Source: Cyprinodon diabolis
Lineage: Eukaryota; Chordata; Actinopteri; Cyprinodontiformes; Cyprinodontidae
Direction: 5' to 3'
DNA length: 64,000 nucleotides
Assembly (NCBI GenBank): GCA_030533445.1
Contig: CM060062.1
Span: 4,627,456 to 4,691,455, forward strand
Notes under the pieces: generated by a model
What the model saw: only the letters and a program-made list of their open reading frames with translations
Told to the model about the DNA's origin: nothing
Database searches by the model: none
Position numbers and translations under genes: made by a program
Part shown: one piece after another, positions 34,249-45,119 of the stretch
Layout of the letters: each line of letters begins with the position of its first letter
How positions within the stretch are numbered: position 1 is the first letter of the stretch

Positions 34249-34534
34249 CACTGTAAAAAAAATTAAATCTAAATAAGTCCTTTTTCTTAAAATAAGTGCA
34301 TTTTGTCTTGAATTGAGGGTGAAAGCGAGAAAGCTTACCAATGGAACAATAGACTTTACATTTAAAGTAAGGAAAAACAATCGCATTATTTTATTTAAAG
34401 TTCGTATTATGTAATGATCTTATCTCAGAGTAAAAATATTGGCAAATCATCTTATTTACCTACTTAAATTCAGGGTAAATACACTTAATTTAAGATTTTT
34501 TTTTAATTATTATTTCTAGATTGTTTTTACAGTG
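34249..34534 (+). mobile_element. CACTG-ended MITE, copy 2 (family B)
   Basis: CACTGTAAAAAAA ... TTTTTACAGTG with the shared 'ctaaataagtc', 'gaattgagggtgaaag', 'aatggaac' and 'gggtaaatacacttaatttaag' blocks. It lies in the same orientation as the other two copies. Confidence 0.75.
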
Positions 34535-37449
34535 TGTGGAACATTTTTTTTTTTTTTGATTGACTTTGTGACACTCTTTATATTCCATATTTATTTAATT
34601 AATATCTTAGAATTGAGATTCAAGGTTTTTGTGTTTTGTTCTTCTCCATTTTCTTTTTCAATATGATTTGTGTTCTAGGCTTTGTACGTTTTTAATTTAG
34701 TCAGAAGAGCAGAAAATGTTTGTATTACACATCTCAGTAAATAAAAAGTCCAAAGTGCTGTTAATGAAAAAAGCATAAGGGGAAGCTGGAGCTATTTTCT
34801 TATATTCAATTCTACACTCATGAAGATCACATTTTTCATTCGTATGAGTGGTTAAATAAAATGTCTAATTAAATTCTAATCATCTAACACCTTTACTGAT
34901 GATTGAAAGAGTAGTAGATTCATGTTGAAGCAGTTTCAGGAAAAAAACAAAAATGATACAGATCATTTCAAAAGCACAGTGATGTCATAAAGAGCTTAAG
35001 AAAAAGCCTGTTTAAACTGGAATGTTTTCAGGTGCTATTTTAATGAGTCCACTTTAAAAGGGAGACCAAAGTAAGCTTGTTTCCCTACTAAAGGTGTTAC
35101 AGTCTGGAGAGAGGGAAGCCCTTGAGTCTGGTTTTGTTTTTGGTCGGTGTATATTTTGCTCCGAGGACCTGAAGTCTTTACATAGACTGTGCAACTTTAA
35201 CAATGCAGTAAAAGCCCCACTGATTGTGACCAAGAGTTACATCAGCCCACAGCTGTGGATGCTGCTGTTTTGGCCATTTGTCTGCTGGAAATTCAACATC
35301 TTGCAGCTTTGAAGCAGTTCACAAAAGCCCTGCAACACGCAGGTAATCTGAGAGCTAAACAACAAAAACTGATGATTTCATAATAACGAAGATATGTTTT
35401 ATCCTGATAAATTATCACAAAGAGCTCTGTTTTGTCACTTTTCTAATTAGGTTGTATTTGTTGGATGTAGAGATTAAAAAGCCATCCACTTGAGCTGCAC
35501 GGCTTTCATGATAGCTGCTGTTTGACAAATCTCTTATCTATAATTTACATGCCGTGTTAGAGGTCTGAAATCACACAACTGAAACTAAGAGACTTTTTCT
35601 AAATAGAAAAGGTTTCTTAATTAAACTAAAGCCTTGGATTTTAAGCACACACAGTTTTGTTAAATATGATAGCATGTTATTACACAAGTTACATCAGCTA
35701 TTAATGCTGTTTGGCAATTATTTATATAGCCTTGCTTTTGCAAGTTATTTTTAATAGAACACAATATCAAGTCTGCAGTTTGAATTATAGGTTGAAAATC
35801 AGAAATGAGTTGCAGACACTCAAAACTCGCCAGAGATGGAAAGTCTTTCACAAAACGCATTCAGGCAGATTTTCATTTATTGTTGTATTCCCATATAGAG
35901 ACTGAATGGCTCTGCAGCTTTTCAAGGTCTGCAACCAAGCAACAACATTTTCATTAATATTACATTTAACGATCCTTTTCATGCCTTCCTTTAAATGATT
36001 AAGTTCTGTGATATATTTTTTTACTCTTGTAAACGTTTTCTGATTTCAGAAAGAGTTTGGCTGTTATATCCCCAGAGTATTCCTCTTCTTGTCCTTCCTT
36101 CTAACATCTTCCTGACAGGTAAAGGATCCGCAGTTCTGCCTTATTGAGACAAATCAAGGGGAGCTTTAAGAGGAACAAGCTCCTTAAGTTAGATGGCAGA
36201 TAGTTTTGCTCACATGAGCAGTAATGTTTGTCTAACTTATCTTTATTCTCCAGCAGAAACCAGATTTATCTTGGATCTCTGATTCCTAAATTCAATTGTT
36301 TCTGTTCTTAGCCTGTGTGGGGAACACCTACCCAGATCCCCACTGTTCTCTGGTGGTTCGGTTAGCTCACTGTGGCTAACAGTCAGCATTTGGCTCCCTT
36401 CCCACTGGCAATAAAAGCAGGGTCTAACCCCTCGCTGGCAGCTGCGTGGACTCTGTCCCCCCGCCCCTGCATGTCTACTGATACCATTAGGGTTAGGGTT
36501 GAAGATGTCACAGTGCGACTTAAATCAGGAATCCTTAGAAAACAGTTAAAAAGTAAAGCCCACGTAGCTTCTTTAAACTTGGCTAATGAAAGTAAGAAGC
36601 TATTAGCTGTATTTCAGAAATCAGAAATACATACTGTATTCAGTGCAGCTGATTAATTTCAAAACAAAAAATAAAAATGTATTAATAGCATTTTTAGGTA
36701 TCTGAAACTTAATTCTTACTAGTAGGCCTGTAATTCTGTTTTTTGACATTTTAAAATTCGGTTTCTGCTGCCAAACATTAGGCTCTGAATAGGAATATTT
36801 TTGACCAGAAGGAATCCCATTTAAGTTTTCTACAAATGGAACAACAGGGAGCCTTTTTAATAAATGTCTCAATGGCCTGCCATATAGCTCTACATATAAA
36901 CTTAAACAGCAATCTTCTACTACACCATCTCCTTCTCTTTGACGGCTGTAGCACTGTTGCTTTCCTTTTTCTTCTAAACACATTATCTAATAGTTTTTAT
37001 TCTGTATTTAAATCTCTAGTTCCAGTGGAGTGAAATAAGCAGACCTCCTCTTATTTGTTGCCATGGTTACTCGTGGATTTGGGGCTCCACTGATAATGGC
37101 TTTTAATAGTTTTTATGCACGCACTTGACTCTGAGTGAACCTACTGTGAATTGATTAAACTAAATCACAGCAGCTGTTGTGAAACTGAAAACTCTGAGTT
37201 TCCTACTTCAGGCTAGATCAGTTCAGAGTTGAAGATTTGAGTCTGAGTTTGTTAAACCTGCTTTGTGAAACGGGCCTCTGCTGCACTGCTTATGCACAAC
37301 CTCGCACTGCCACACAGTCAAAATCAGGCAAATAAAGTATCAGAATAGTCTCATACAGCATAGCATAAGACACTGCACGTGTGTAAATGAATTTTATACA
37401 ATAAAGCTGAAAGTGTACCTATGAAAAGAATATTCATTAGATTATATTA
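34535..37449. other. Unassigned sequence
   Basis: No gene recognised. 36300-36660 has a G+C-richer patch, a short TTAGGG-like tract (36487-36500) and a 94-codon frame at 36372-36656. I cannot assign that frame and do not call it a gene. Confidence 0.35.
36487..36500 (+). repeat. Short telomere-like tract
   Basis: Two TTAGGG units plus TT. Too short to mean more than chance or repeat ancestry. Confidence 0.5.
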
Positions 37450-37457
37450 GATTTATA
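37450..37457 (+). repeat. hAT target-site duplication, left
   Basis: GATTTATA, exactly repeated at 37985-37992. Confidence 0.8.
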
Positions 37458-37984
37458 TAGGGTGACCAAACGTCCGTATTTCACGTCCTGTCCCGGGCGT
37501 CCCGGGGTTTTTTTTAGAAAGTGAGGAAATGTCCTGATTTTTTAAATTACCTTAATTGGACCATTAAATTTACAGGCACTAGGGCACTGCGCACAACGAT
37601 GCGTGTGACGTAATCCCTGAGCCGCTTCAGTGCGGGCAGCCCTGTTCTTAATCAGAATATAGATAGCGTGGCTGTCAGTACACCAACAACATGCAAAAGC
37701 ACAAATGTATGTTTACCAACGATTTACAAAAGAGTTTCCCCGCTTTCAGACCGGGTCGAGACACATTGGAGGCCTTGTGCACATACATATGTCTTGCTGT
37801 CCAATGGAGGTACAAGGAATCTGAAAAGCCACCTGGACAACGAAAGTAAAGATTGTCTATTGATATGTTTGTTCGTTTTTGGTACATTTTGAGTTATTTT
37901 AGCTGCACAAGAGGTATTTTTTGTTAATTAGCTCATTTGCTCAAAGGTGTCCTGGTTTTCCCAAATGAAAATATGGTCACCCTA
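37458..37984 (+). mobile_element. hAT element, 527 bp, with perfect 8-bp target duplication
   Basis: Termini TAGGGTGACC and GGTCACCCTA are perfect 10-bp inverted repeats, and GATTTATA is duplicated on both sides. Inside, the frame from 37691 reads MQKHKCMFTNDLQKSFPAFR and runs through GRDTLEALC. This resembles the start of fish BED-type hAT transposases (a basic MxKxKC opening, then aromatic residues). No complete zinc finger or catalytic core remains. It is an internally deleted derivative. Confidence 0.85.
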
Positions 37985-37992
37985 GATTTATA

Positions 37993-38869
37993 GCAATGCT
38001 CACAAAAAAAAAAAAAAAAGTTAGGTGTTCAAGGAACTAAATTTCAATGAGAAATTAAGACTATTTATTCCAGACAGAGCTTCATTAGGACTGTCGCAGG
38101 AACTGCCTTACACACCTGTATGGTGATAGTGGTAAAAAAGTAGTCCTAATTGCTATCAAAGTCTGACATGGCTCCAGTATTTTTTTTTTATTGTTGAAGT
38201 AGTGTAACAAAACACATATATCATGTTATTTCTTAAAAAGTTTTGTACCATACAGGAACTATGTTTTCTCAGGTATGCTGCCGGCCTAATAGCAAGAGGC
38301 TCTGTGATGGTATGGATGCCGTTACATCTTAAACTCCTGTCACACCTTCCCGATTTCGCCAGTGTTTTCCTGATGTCCCAGAATCTTCTATAATGCTGGC
38401 ATATGCTGAACTTTCCATGTGTTTTTTCAGTTTTGTCCGTATACATAGAGTTTTTATATCAAGTCCAGAGCATATGTCCAACAACAGCCTAACTTATGCA
38501 TAACGCACAGCAGCAAATTGCCTATGAAATGTCACAAACCAGTATCCTGAGGATGCAGTGATACTTCCAGAGGCGGCCGGCCTGCACAAAAAGATTTCTT
38601 TGATCATGGCATTAAAACTAGCTGCTGTTTACCGCCTGCCAAAAAAAAGAATAAATAAATAAATAAATAAGTATATAAATAACAAGAGAAAAGAAAAAGA
38701 AAGAAAGAAGGTTTGAAGTAGTGGCAAATTCTGCTTCATGTCTGCTAGGAAGTTTGTTGGTGGTGGGTGTGAACGCAGAGAGGTTTTATCACCTTCACCT
38801 TCTGGCTCACCCTCTGATGGGGATGAAGTCTGGAGGAGAACTGATGGTTTCCTCCTGTGAACCCCCTTT
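37993..38869. other. Unassigned sequence with (AAAT)n tract
   Basis: No gene recognised. A short (AAAT)n tract lies at 38651-38670 and purine-rich sequence at 38685-38712. Confidence 0.4.
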
Positions 38870-39236
38870 ATACCAAAACGCTGCCAATACGCCATTATAC
38901 AGTAGCTGGAAGTTAGAAACACGTTCAGCGCTCGTCTGGAACACGTCAGATACGTTGATATGCGTTGCAGAGAAGTTCTTGATAAGTTACATATAAGTTA
39001 TCCACAAGTTACTAATAGGTTTCTGATAAGCTTGACGCCACGACTTATGAGTAATTTAAACTTAACGTATGTCAGTGATCAGATACCTTACCTGTAACTT
39101 ATGGCCCATGTGTGGCATACGATGGCACACGTCGACATACTTGCCGCATGTCGACGTGTGCCAGCGTACTTTAGCGTACTTCAGCTTGCTCATAACGTAT
39201 CCAGTGTGATTAAGGCTGGTCTGGTGTGAGAGGGGC
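38870..39236. repeat. CpG-containing hairpin-rich repeat
   Basis: The outer parts 'ccccctttataccaaaacgctgcc' (about 38863-38886) and, inverted, 'aaagcccctctcacaccagacc' (about 39216-39238) are weakly alike. The interior is rich in 'acgta', 'gtcgac' and 'gtac' palindromes, unlike the A+T-rich flanks. It contains a perfect 15-bp hairpin (39124-39162). Probably a non-autonomous DNA element. Confidence 0.5.
39124..39162. repeat. Perfect 15-bp inverted repeat (hairpin)
   Basis: GGCACACGTCGACAT at 39124-39138 and its exact reverse complement at 39148-39162 are separated by 9 bases. The arms themselves contain the palindrome GTCGAC. Confidence 0.9.
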
Positions 39237-39239
39237 TTT

Positions 39240-40484
39240 AGCTAGAGTCGGTGTCTTTCTTTATGTCCAAAATCCTGATTTATTCCTTTAAATTAATTGG
39301 AATCAAGAATCAATAGGATCTACAACTGAAGCAAAGAAGAAAAACCTGAATCACTCAAATTCAGATGATCCCCCTACAACTTCCCCAAAAACTTGAAATT
39401 GAAGTTGAAAAATTTGAAATTGACATTGAAATCTCCATCTGGTTCCATGAAATATGACTCAATCTGTTTTTTTCCCAATCAGCCAAGTTAGACAATAAAA
39501 AGCAGCAACATTCCCAATCTTCAGCCTCATATTTCATGTGATAAAAGACCTGATGAGTTGCAACCAATTAATTCCCTGCCACTCCAAGTGCTGGAGCACA
39601 CTCCAAAAACAGTGAAGCATAATTGGAGTCATGGGGGTCAGAAAGCAGCAGTGTTGTTCCTCTTTACCCTCATTTGGCGCTGACCTGAATAATGTCTATT
39701 TTTTAGGAGGCAAACAACATTAAAATCTCTCAAACAGAAAAGACATGACTTTCCCCCCATGAAGGCTATAAATGTGAAAAATTAGATCATTATTTATATG
39801 GTGACTCCTTAAAGACAGAGCTGCACCATAGAAGGAGGATTTTATGGGACACAGGACCGTTTCAGAAAGTAGACGGATCTCTATCGGGAATTTGTATTTG
39901 GGCAAAAAACAGAGCAGATGAATATCAGTGAAAGTCTAGGGTCTCATAATCATTCTTAAGCACTGCTCTGCTTTTTTGTGCGGCATCTTTGTTTTTTTTA
40001 GTGTTCTCTGGCATTAAAAAGCAACATGTAGGAAGTTTATTATACCAGTAGCCACGGGTTAATCCACAGAAGGCCTCAATGATTATCATCCAGCTGCACC
40101 AAGAGATGAAATCATTTGAATCCTGGTAAAAAGTGAACTACTCCAGATGGTGGAAACAATCGATTTGGTTTTAAGGCAAGAAAAGGGGCTGAGGATGTCA
40201 CTACTACATTAATGAGTTTTGCTGTTGGGCATCTGGAGAGAAAGCACATCAATGCTTGTCGACTTCTCTTCATATTTCAGTTGCAGTCAGCCCCACACCC
40301 TGCTGTGCAGACTGGTTCATCTCTGGGTTTTTGTACCTTTTGCTGACTTGTAGATTTATGGACATATGAACTGTGCCATGGTCCATCAATTAAGATTGAT
40401 TCATTCGAACAAACAGTTTGAGTATTTAAACTTCAAGGTAAATGTTTTGAAAACAAAAAAAGGAGCTAAATCATTTTCAAATTA
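39240..40484. other. Unassigned sequence
   Basis: Nothing recognised. Confidence 0.35.
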
Positions 40485-40600
40485 ATTTTATTTATTTATT
40501 AATTTTTTTAACCTTTATTTTACCAGGAAGTCCCTTGAGATAAAATCTCTTTTTCGAGGGAGACCTGGCCAAGATCAGTCCAAGATGGTACAAATCCTCA
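40485..40600 (-). mobile_element. Retroposon 3' end fragment
   Basis: 'tttttaacctttattttaccaggaagtcccttgagataaaatctctttttcgagggagacctggcc' type sequence (40505-40570) is a common fish retroposon end in minus orientation, preceded by (TTTA)n. Confidence 0.5.
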
Positions 40601-40829
40601 TCAACGTAACAGTGGTAAAGATTCTTAGCCAGTACATGTATTTTGGCAACATTCTGCACAATAAGAAAACTTTTAAGGCTAACATTGATGTCAGGCAAAT
40701 ATTTCAAGTCTCGACAGCCCAGGGGGCAGCACCATTTCCTTTTGCCATGTATACCTCTGATGTCCAGTACAACACTGGTGTCATTTGGCCTAAAGAAGCT
40801 TGATAAACCTAACAAACAGTGAGGACCAT

Positions 40830-40995
40830 CATGAAATGAAGAAAGATTGTGAGCATCCTCCTCAACAGACCGTCATACCAGAACAGACTGACTTCTGTCA
40901 GAAGCTTTTGCAGAACTGCTGCAAGACAGAAAGTCACCATAACATTTTAATTTCCCTTTGGGATTAATATCGAATTAAACTAAAATAAACTGAAT
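40830..40995 (+). mobile_element. LINE 3' end fragment (CR1/L2/Rex1-like)
   Basis: 'catcctcctcaacagaccgtc', 'cagaagcttttgcagaactg' and the terminus 'aatttccctttgggattaat' match 22060-22245. It is the last 160 bp of the same LINE family with about 40 bp lost internally. Confidence 0.6.
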
Positions 40996-41705
40996 AAAAG
41001 AAATTCCTTTGAGAAACTTTTCTTCTCAGATCATAACAGCATTACAGCTTATTACGGGCATATGAATACAACTGGGCAGAGAAACAACTGTTCAGTGGTT
41101 TAGAGCACAGTGGAATGGCTACTGGTAGAAAACAGATTTTATTTTATAAACAAAGATAATTAGTTTTTACAATCAAATTTTAATTAAAAGCATATTTTAA
41201 AAAAATCTGATGATTGAAGTTGGTAGAACGTCTGGTTAAACTTTACAAATTTTGTATTTGTATCCCTCTTTTTTTTAAACCTGAGAAATGGAAGAAGGCT
41301 TGTGTCTGAGCCTGAACTATCCTCTTAAATGGTCATCAGTTCACATTAGAGCTCAGTTCAAACACTTGAGGCGCTTTCAAAATAAAAAGGGCAGATGCCA
41401 GTGCTCTACTCTAGAGTTCAGGGAGGAACAAAACAAAGTAAGTGGAAGGATTTTCAGTTTAACAAGCGGATAATAATTGGAAAAGGGGAAAGCTGCCAGT
41501 TAGCAAGTTGTGCTGCAGCTGTGAGGATAGATGTTTCCTGAGGTAAAGTCGATAATAGCCATAGCTATAAAAAAAATAAAGAGAGGAAAATCATTAAAGA
41601 GCAGAGTTGGATACTCTGATGTCTGGGGCTTGTGGAGAAGCATTGTTCCCACCATAAGGAGCTTCTTTGTGGTATCACTAACAGTTTGATATATTTACCT
41701 GTTGT
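40996..41705. other. Unassigned sequence
   Basis: Nothing recognised. Confidence 0.35.
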
Positions 41706-41973
<268 letters not shown>

Positions 41974-42410
41974 TCTACACATACCAAACACATAAAAGGG
42001 TTCCTGTACTGCAGTTCTTCAGCCTCAAAGCTTTTGTAACACCTAAGACGTTCTAATGAGAAATTGTGCGGAGTATCAGGGTGGCTGCTTCTTTTTGTGC
42101 TTCTGGTGTTTTTTTTCTCTTTGCTTTTTGTGGTTCCGGTCATATTTGATGATGTTTGTCAGACAGACGTCAATTAGCCCTTTCCTGCTCCTCTAGATTA
42201 ACAGACTCCTCACAGACCAACCTGAGTCTACATATTAAACAAGATTAATAAACCTGTAAGGTGACTGACTTTTCTTCTAATTTAAATGTTCTTATTCGTT
42301 GGTATAACAAGCTTCTTCTAGATGTTAGCTAAAGAATGAACCCATTAGACCACTGATGGTCTGCTTCCTGTTCATCACTGGACTAATCTAAAGATTTACT
42401 AATTGATTAC
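41974..42410. other. Unassigned sequence
   Basis: Nothing recognised. Confidence 0.35.
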
Positions 42411-42710
42411 ACGGTTCCCTGTGAGCTCAACCTTTTTTGTTTAAGAGGACCTTTCAACAAACAACCTCTAATCTAAGGGAGCATCTGGTAAATTGCAAGA
42501 ACTTACTTAAGGCTGAAGAGTGTAAAATTTTTGACACCATGAGGTCCAAAGCCACAGCTTCTGCATTTAGCAACATTAGCATGCTTGAATCTGGTAGCAA
42601 CTCGACATCTGCAGGCAGCAACATGTGAAAAAATATGTTTGAAACATTTCTCAGCAGCATGAATGACAATAGGAATGTGACAGCAACACCATCATGTTTG
42701 CCGACCCCTG
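42411..42710 (+). mobile_element. hAT fragment: BED-finger remnant and right terminus
   Basis: In the frame around 42449, TFQQTTSNLREHLVNC shows the second half of a BED zinc finger (SNLxxHL...C). The block ends TTTGCCGACCCCTG, the inverted form of CAGGGGTCGGCAAA, a hAT-type terminus. A terminus of the same kind opens at 63782. The left end is not found and no target duplication was located. It is transposase-derived and not a host gene. Confidence 0.5.
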
Positions 42711-42924
42711 GTAATTAAGCCAAGTGTTAACACTAAAAGATGCTAGCATGGTACTGAACATTGGGACCTTTGAGTACAGGCAGATTCTCAGGTACTGGGC
42801 ATCAGCGCCATGTCTGTTCAAATGTAAATGGTACCCAGTGTTGTGCATGAATGCTTGCAATAAACGTTCACTGAACTTAGACATACTTAGACTTATAAAA
42901 CTTTTATTGTCATTTTGTATACAA

Positions 42925-43230
42925 TCCAATTCAATTCAGGTTATTTCTTTAGCACCAATTCACAACACGTCATCTCAAGGCACTTAACAATTCACCAGAT
43001 CATACAGTCAAACTGATTCAATGTGTTCTATCTAAGATAAACCAGTTGATTGCATCGACTCATTGACTCTAGGGCAATCGATCACACTAAGCATGCTTGT
43101 AGTGACAGTGGAGAGGAAAAACTCCCTTTCAACAGGAAGAAACCTCCAGCAGAACCAGGCTCAGTGTGAGCGGCCATCTGCTGAGGCCGACGGGGGTTCA
43201 AGGAGACAGAAGCAGACATAGAAAATGAAG
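42925..43230 (+). repeat. Dispersed fish repeat (family C), copy 1
   Basis: 'caattcaattcaggttatttctttagcaccaattcacaacac', 'aaaccagttgattgca', 'ggaagaaacctccagcagaacc' and 'gcggccatctgctgaggccgac' recur in the same order at 60085-60305. The flanks (43290-43660, and 'cttttattgtcattttgtatac' just before) may be an older retroposon into which this copy inserted. Confidence 0.6.
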
Positions 43231-43289
43231 GATAGATACAAAAGGCAAAAGGTATACAGAGTTTATACAAAACCAAATTTTTTTTTTTT

Positions 43290-43665
43290 TACAGCTTTCA
43301 GAACTATTCCATTCCATAAAGTGCAAAAGTGATCAAATGTAAACAGCACAACATGGCGGAAAAACTCACTGACATGGAAGTTCAGAGCATTAGATATATA
43401 TGGTGCAAATATTCAGTATTTTTGGTTTGGTGTTGTCAGTGTGACGCAGAGTCTGTGACATGATTTAGAGTTTTCTCAACAGTTCAGCTGTCTGGTGGCG
43501 GTGGCGAAGAAGCTATTCGGAATCTGCTGGACCTGCATCGAATGCTGCAAAGCCTCTTCCCAGAGGGTATCAGGGATAACAGTCCATGGTGGGGGGTGAA
43601 GGGTCATTGGTGATGTTACGGGCTCGGGATGCACAGCGCTGGGATGAAATGTCTGAATACAGTAA
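43290..43665 (-). repeat. Probable retroposon fragment
   Basis: 'gtctggtggcggtggcgaagaagctattcggaatctgctggacctgcatcg...cttcccagagggtatcagggataacagtcc' has the wording of a common fish retroposon segment. It is low in A+T compared with its surroundings. The frame on the minus strand is not coding. Confidence 0.4.
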
Positions 43666-44818
43666 CAGTTACTGTATTCAAGTGATTGAAGTAACAAGTA
43701 ACAGTTCTTATCGACAAAATGAGTGTTGAGCACTCAACGTTTCACAAACTAAACATTTGCTTCCATTTCATGTTAATGTGGGATAAAATGCAGTGACTTA
43801 AAAGTATGTGACATAATATTCACTGTGTTAATCACGCTGGAATCATAGTTGGATAACTTTTTCTGCATGGTAAAGCAAGAGTTTTCTGTTGATCCTGAGT
43901 GTGGAATTAGTTCTGTCCTTTGTGAACACATGATGTGAAATGACATGGAAAATGATACCTCGAGTGGTTTAAAAGTGGGACATGACTGCATGTTGCCAGC
44001 TGAGGCAGCACTTTGCAGAGAAAAATCAGAACTGTGGTTGTTTTTAGATTGGAAAACTGCCCAGCTGGGCATGGCAACAAGGTTTTATTCATAGAAACAT
44101 TCCTTTTTTGTAAAATGATATGATTGTTTAATAATTTATTTATTCATGTTTCTTGTTTTTTGTCCATTGCTGCATGGATTCAGTACAGCCTGTTGATGTT
44201 GCCCCTCATCTTTGGGTCGGAGCAGGTGCTGGTTTGTCAGGTCTACTATTTGATTAAAGTGAATTACTTTAAAATATGCAGCATTTTTTTGAAACATGTT
44301 TTAGAACTATCACAATAGAAGTGCTAATGAATGTGACTGGGCAAATACAGCTATATGATCAATACGACTAGAAAAGCACTGAATAAAGATAATTAAACTT
44401 AATTTCAAGAAAAGAGCATTAATTGTTGACTGGACTGACTGACAATGTGAATAAAATGAAATAAATTCAATTGTCTTAGATGTATCATTTTGAACCAGAT
44501 AAAGAGGAACTTCAAACAAATCATTCAATTATGTAAAGTTTTCTAACATTGACACACAATGCACAATGATTAAATTTGAGCTTGTAGAAGAACTGCAAAA
44601 CCTTGATGGATTTTCTCCCTTATATTACATTACATAGATAAAAACGTTCACCTCTCAGTTTAAGCTCATCTCCTAAAAGCAACAAATGTTCCAGTCAGTT
44701 TATTCTCCAGTGTAAAAAAACATGCTTAGATATATTTTTAGATTGACTTTAAAATGACTTTAAACTTTCGAAGGTGATTCAAACCAAAAATAAAAAGAAG
44801 AGATTCAGTGTCTCCGTG
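43666..44818. other. Unassigned sequence
   Basis: Nothing recognised. Confidence 0.35.
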
Positions 44819-45119
44819 CACTGGAAAAAATAGATATCCAGATAAGTCATTTTTTCTTAAAATAAGTGCATTTTTTTCAGATCGAGGAGGTAAAAGAGAC
44901 ATTTTGCCAATGGAACACAACAATTTAACATTTGAAATAAGAAAAAAAAAACAATTGCATTGTCTTATTTCAAGTGCATATGATCTAATTCTCTTATTTT
45001 ATGAGTAGAAATACTCATTCCATTAGCAAACTATCTTATTGACCTACTCAAATTAAGGGTAAATACACTTAATTTAAGACAGTTTTACTTCTTTCTAGAT
45101 ATACTGTACATTTCCAGTG
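44819..45119 (+). mobile_element. CACTG-ended MITE, copy 3 (family B)
   Basis: CACTGGAAAAAAT ... TTTCCAGTG. It shares 'cttaaaataagtgcat', 'gaggaggtaaaagaga', 'cttatttcaagtgcat' and 'gggtaaatacacttaatttaag' with copies at 24708 and 34249. Confidence 0.75.

Noticed and set aside
36372..36656. 94-codon plus-strand frame near a TTAGGG-like tract
   Set aside because: It begins in G+C-richer DNA and could be an old retroelement fragment, but I cannot recognise a domain and will not name it.
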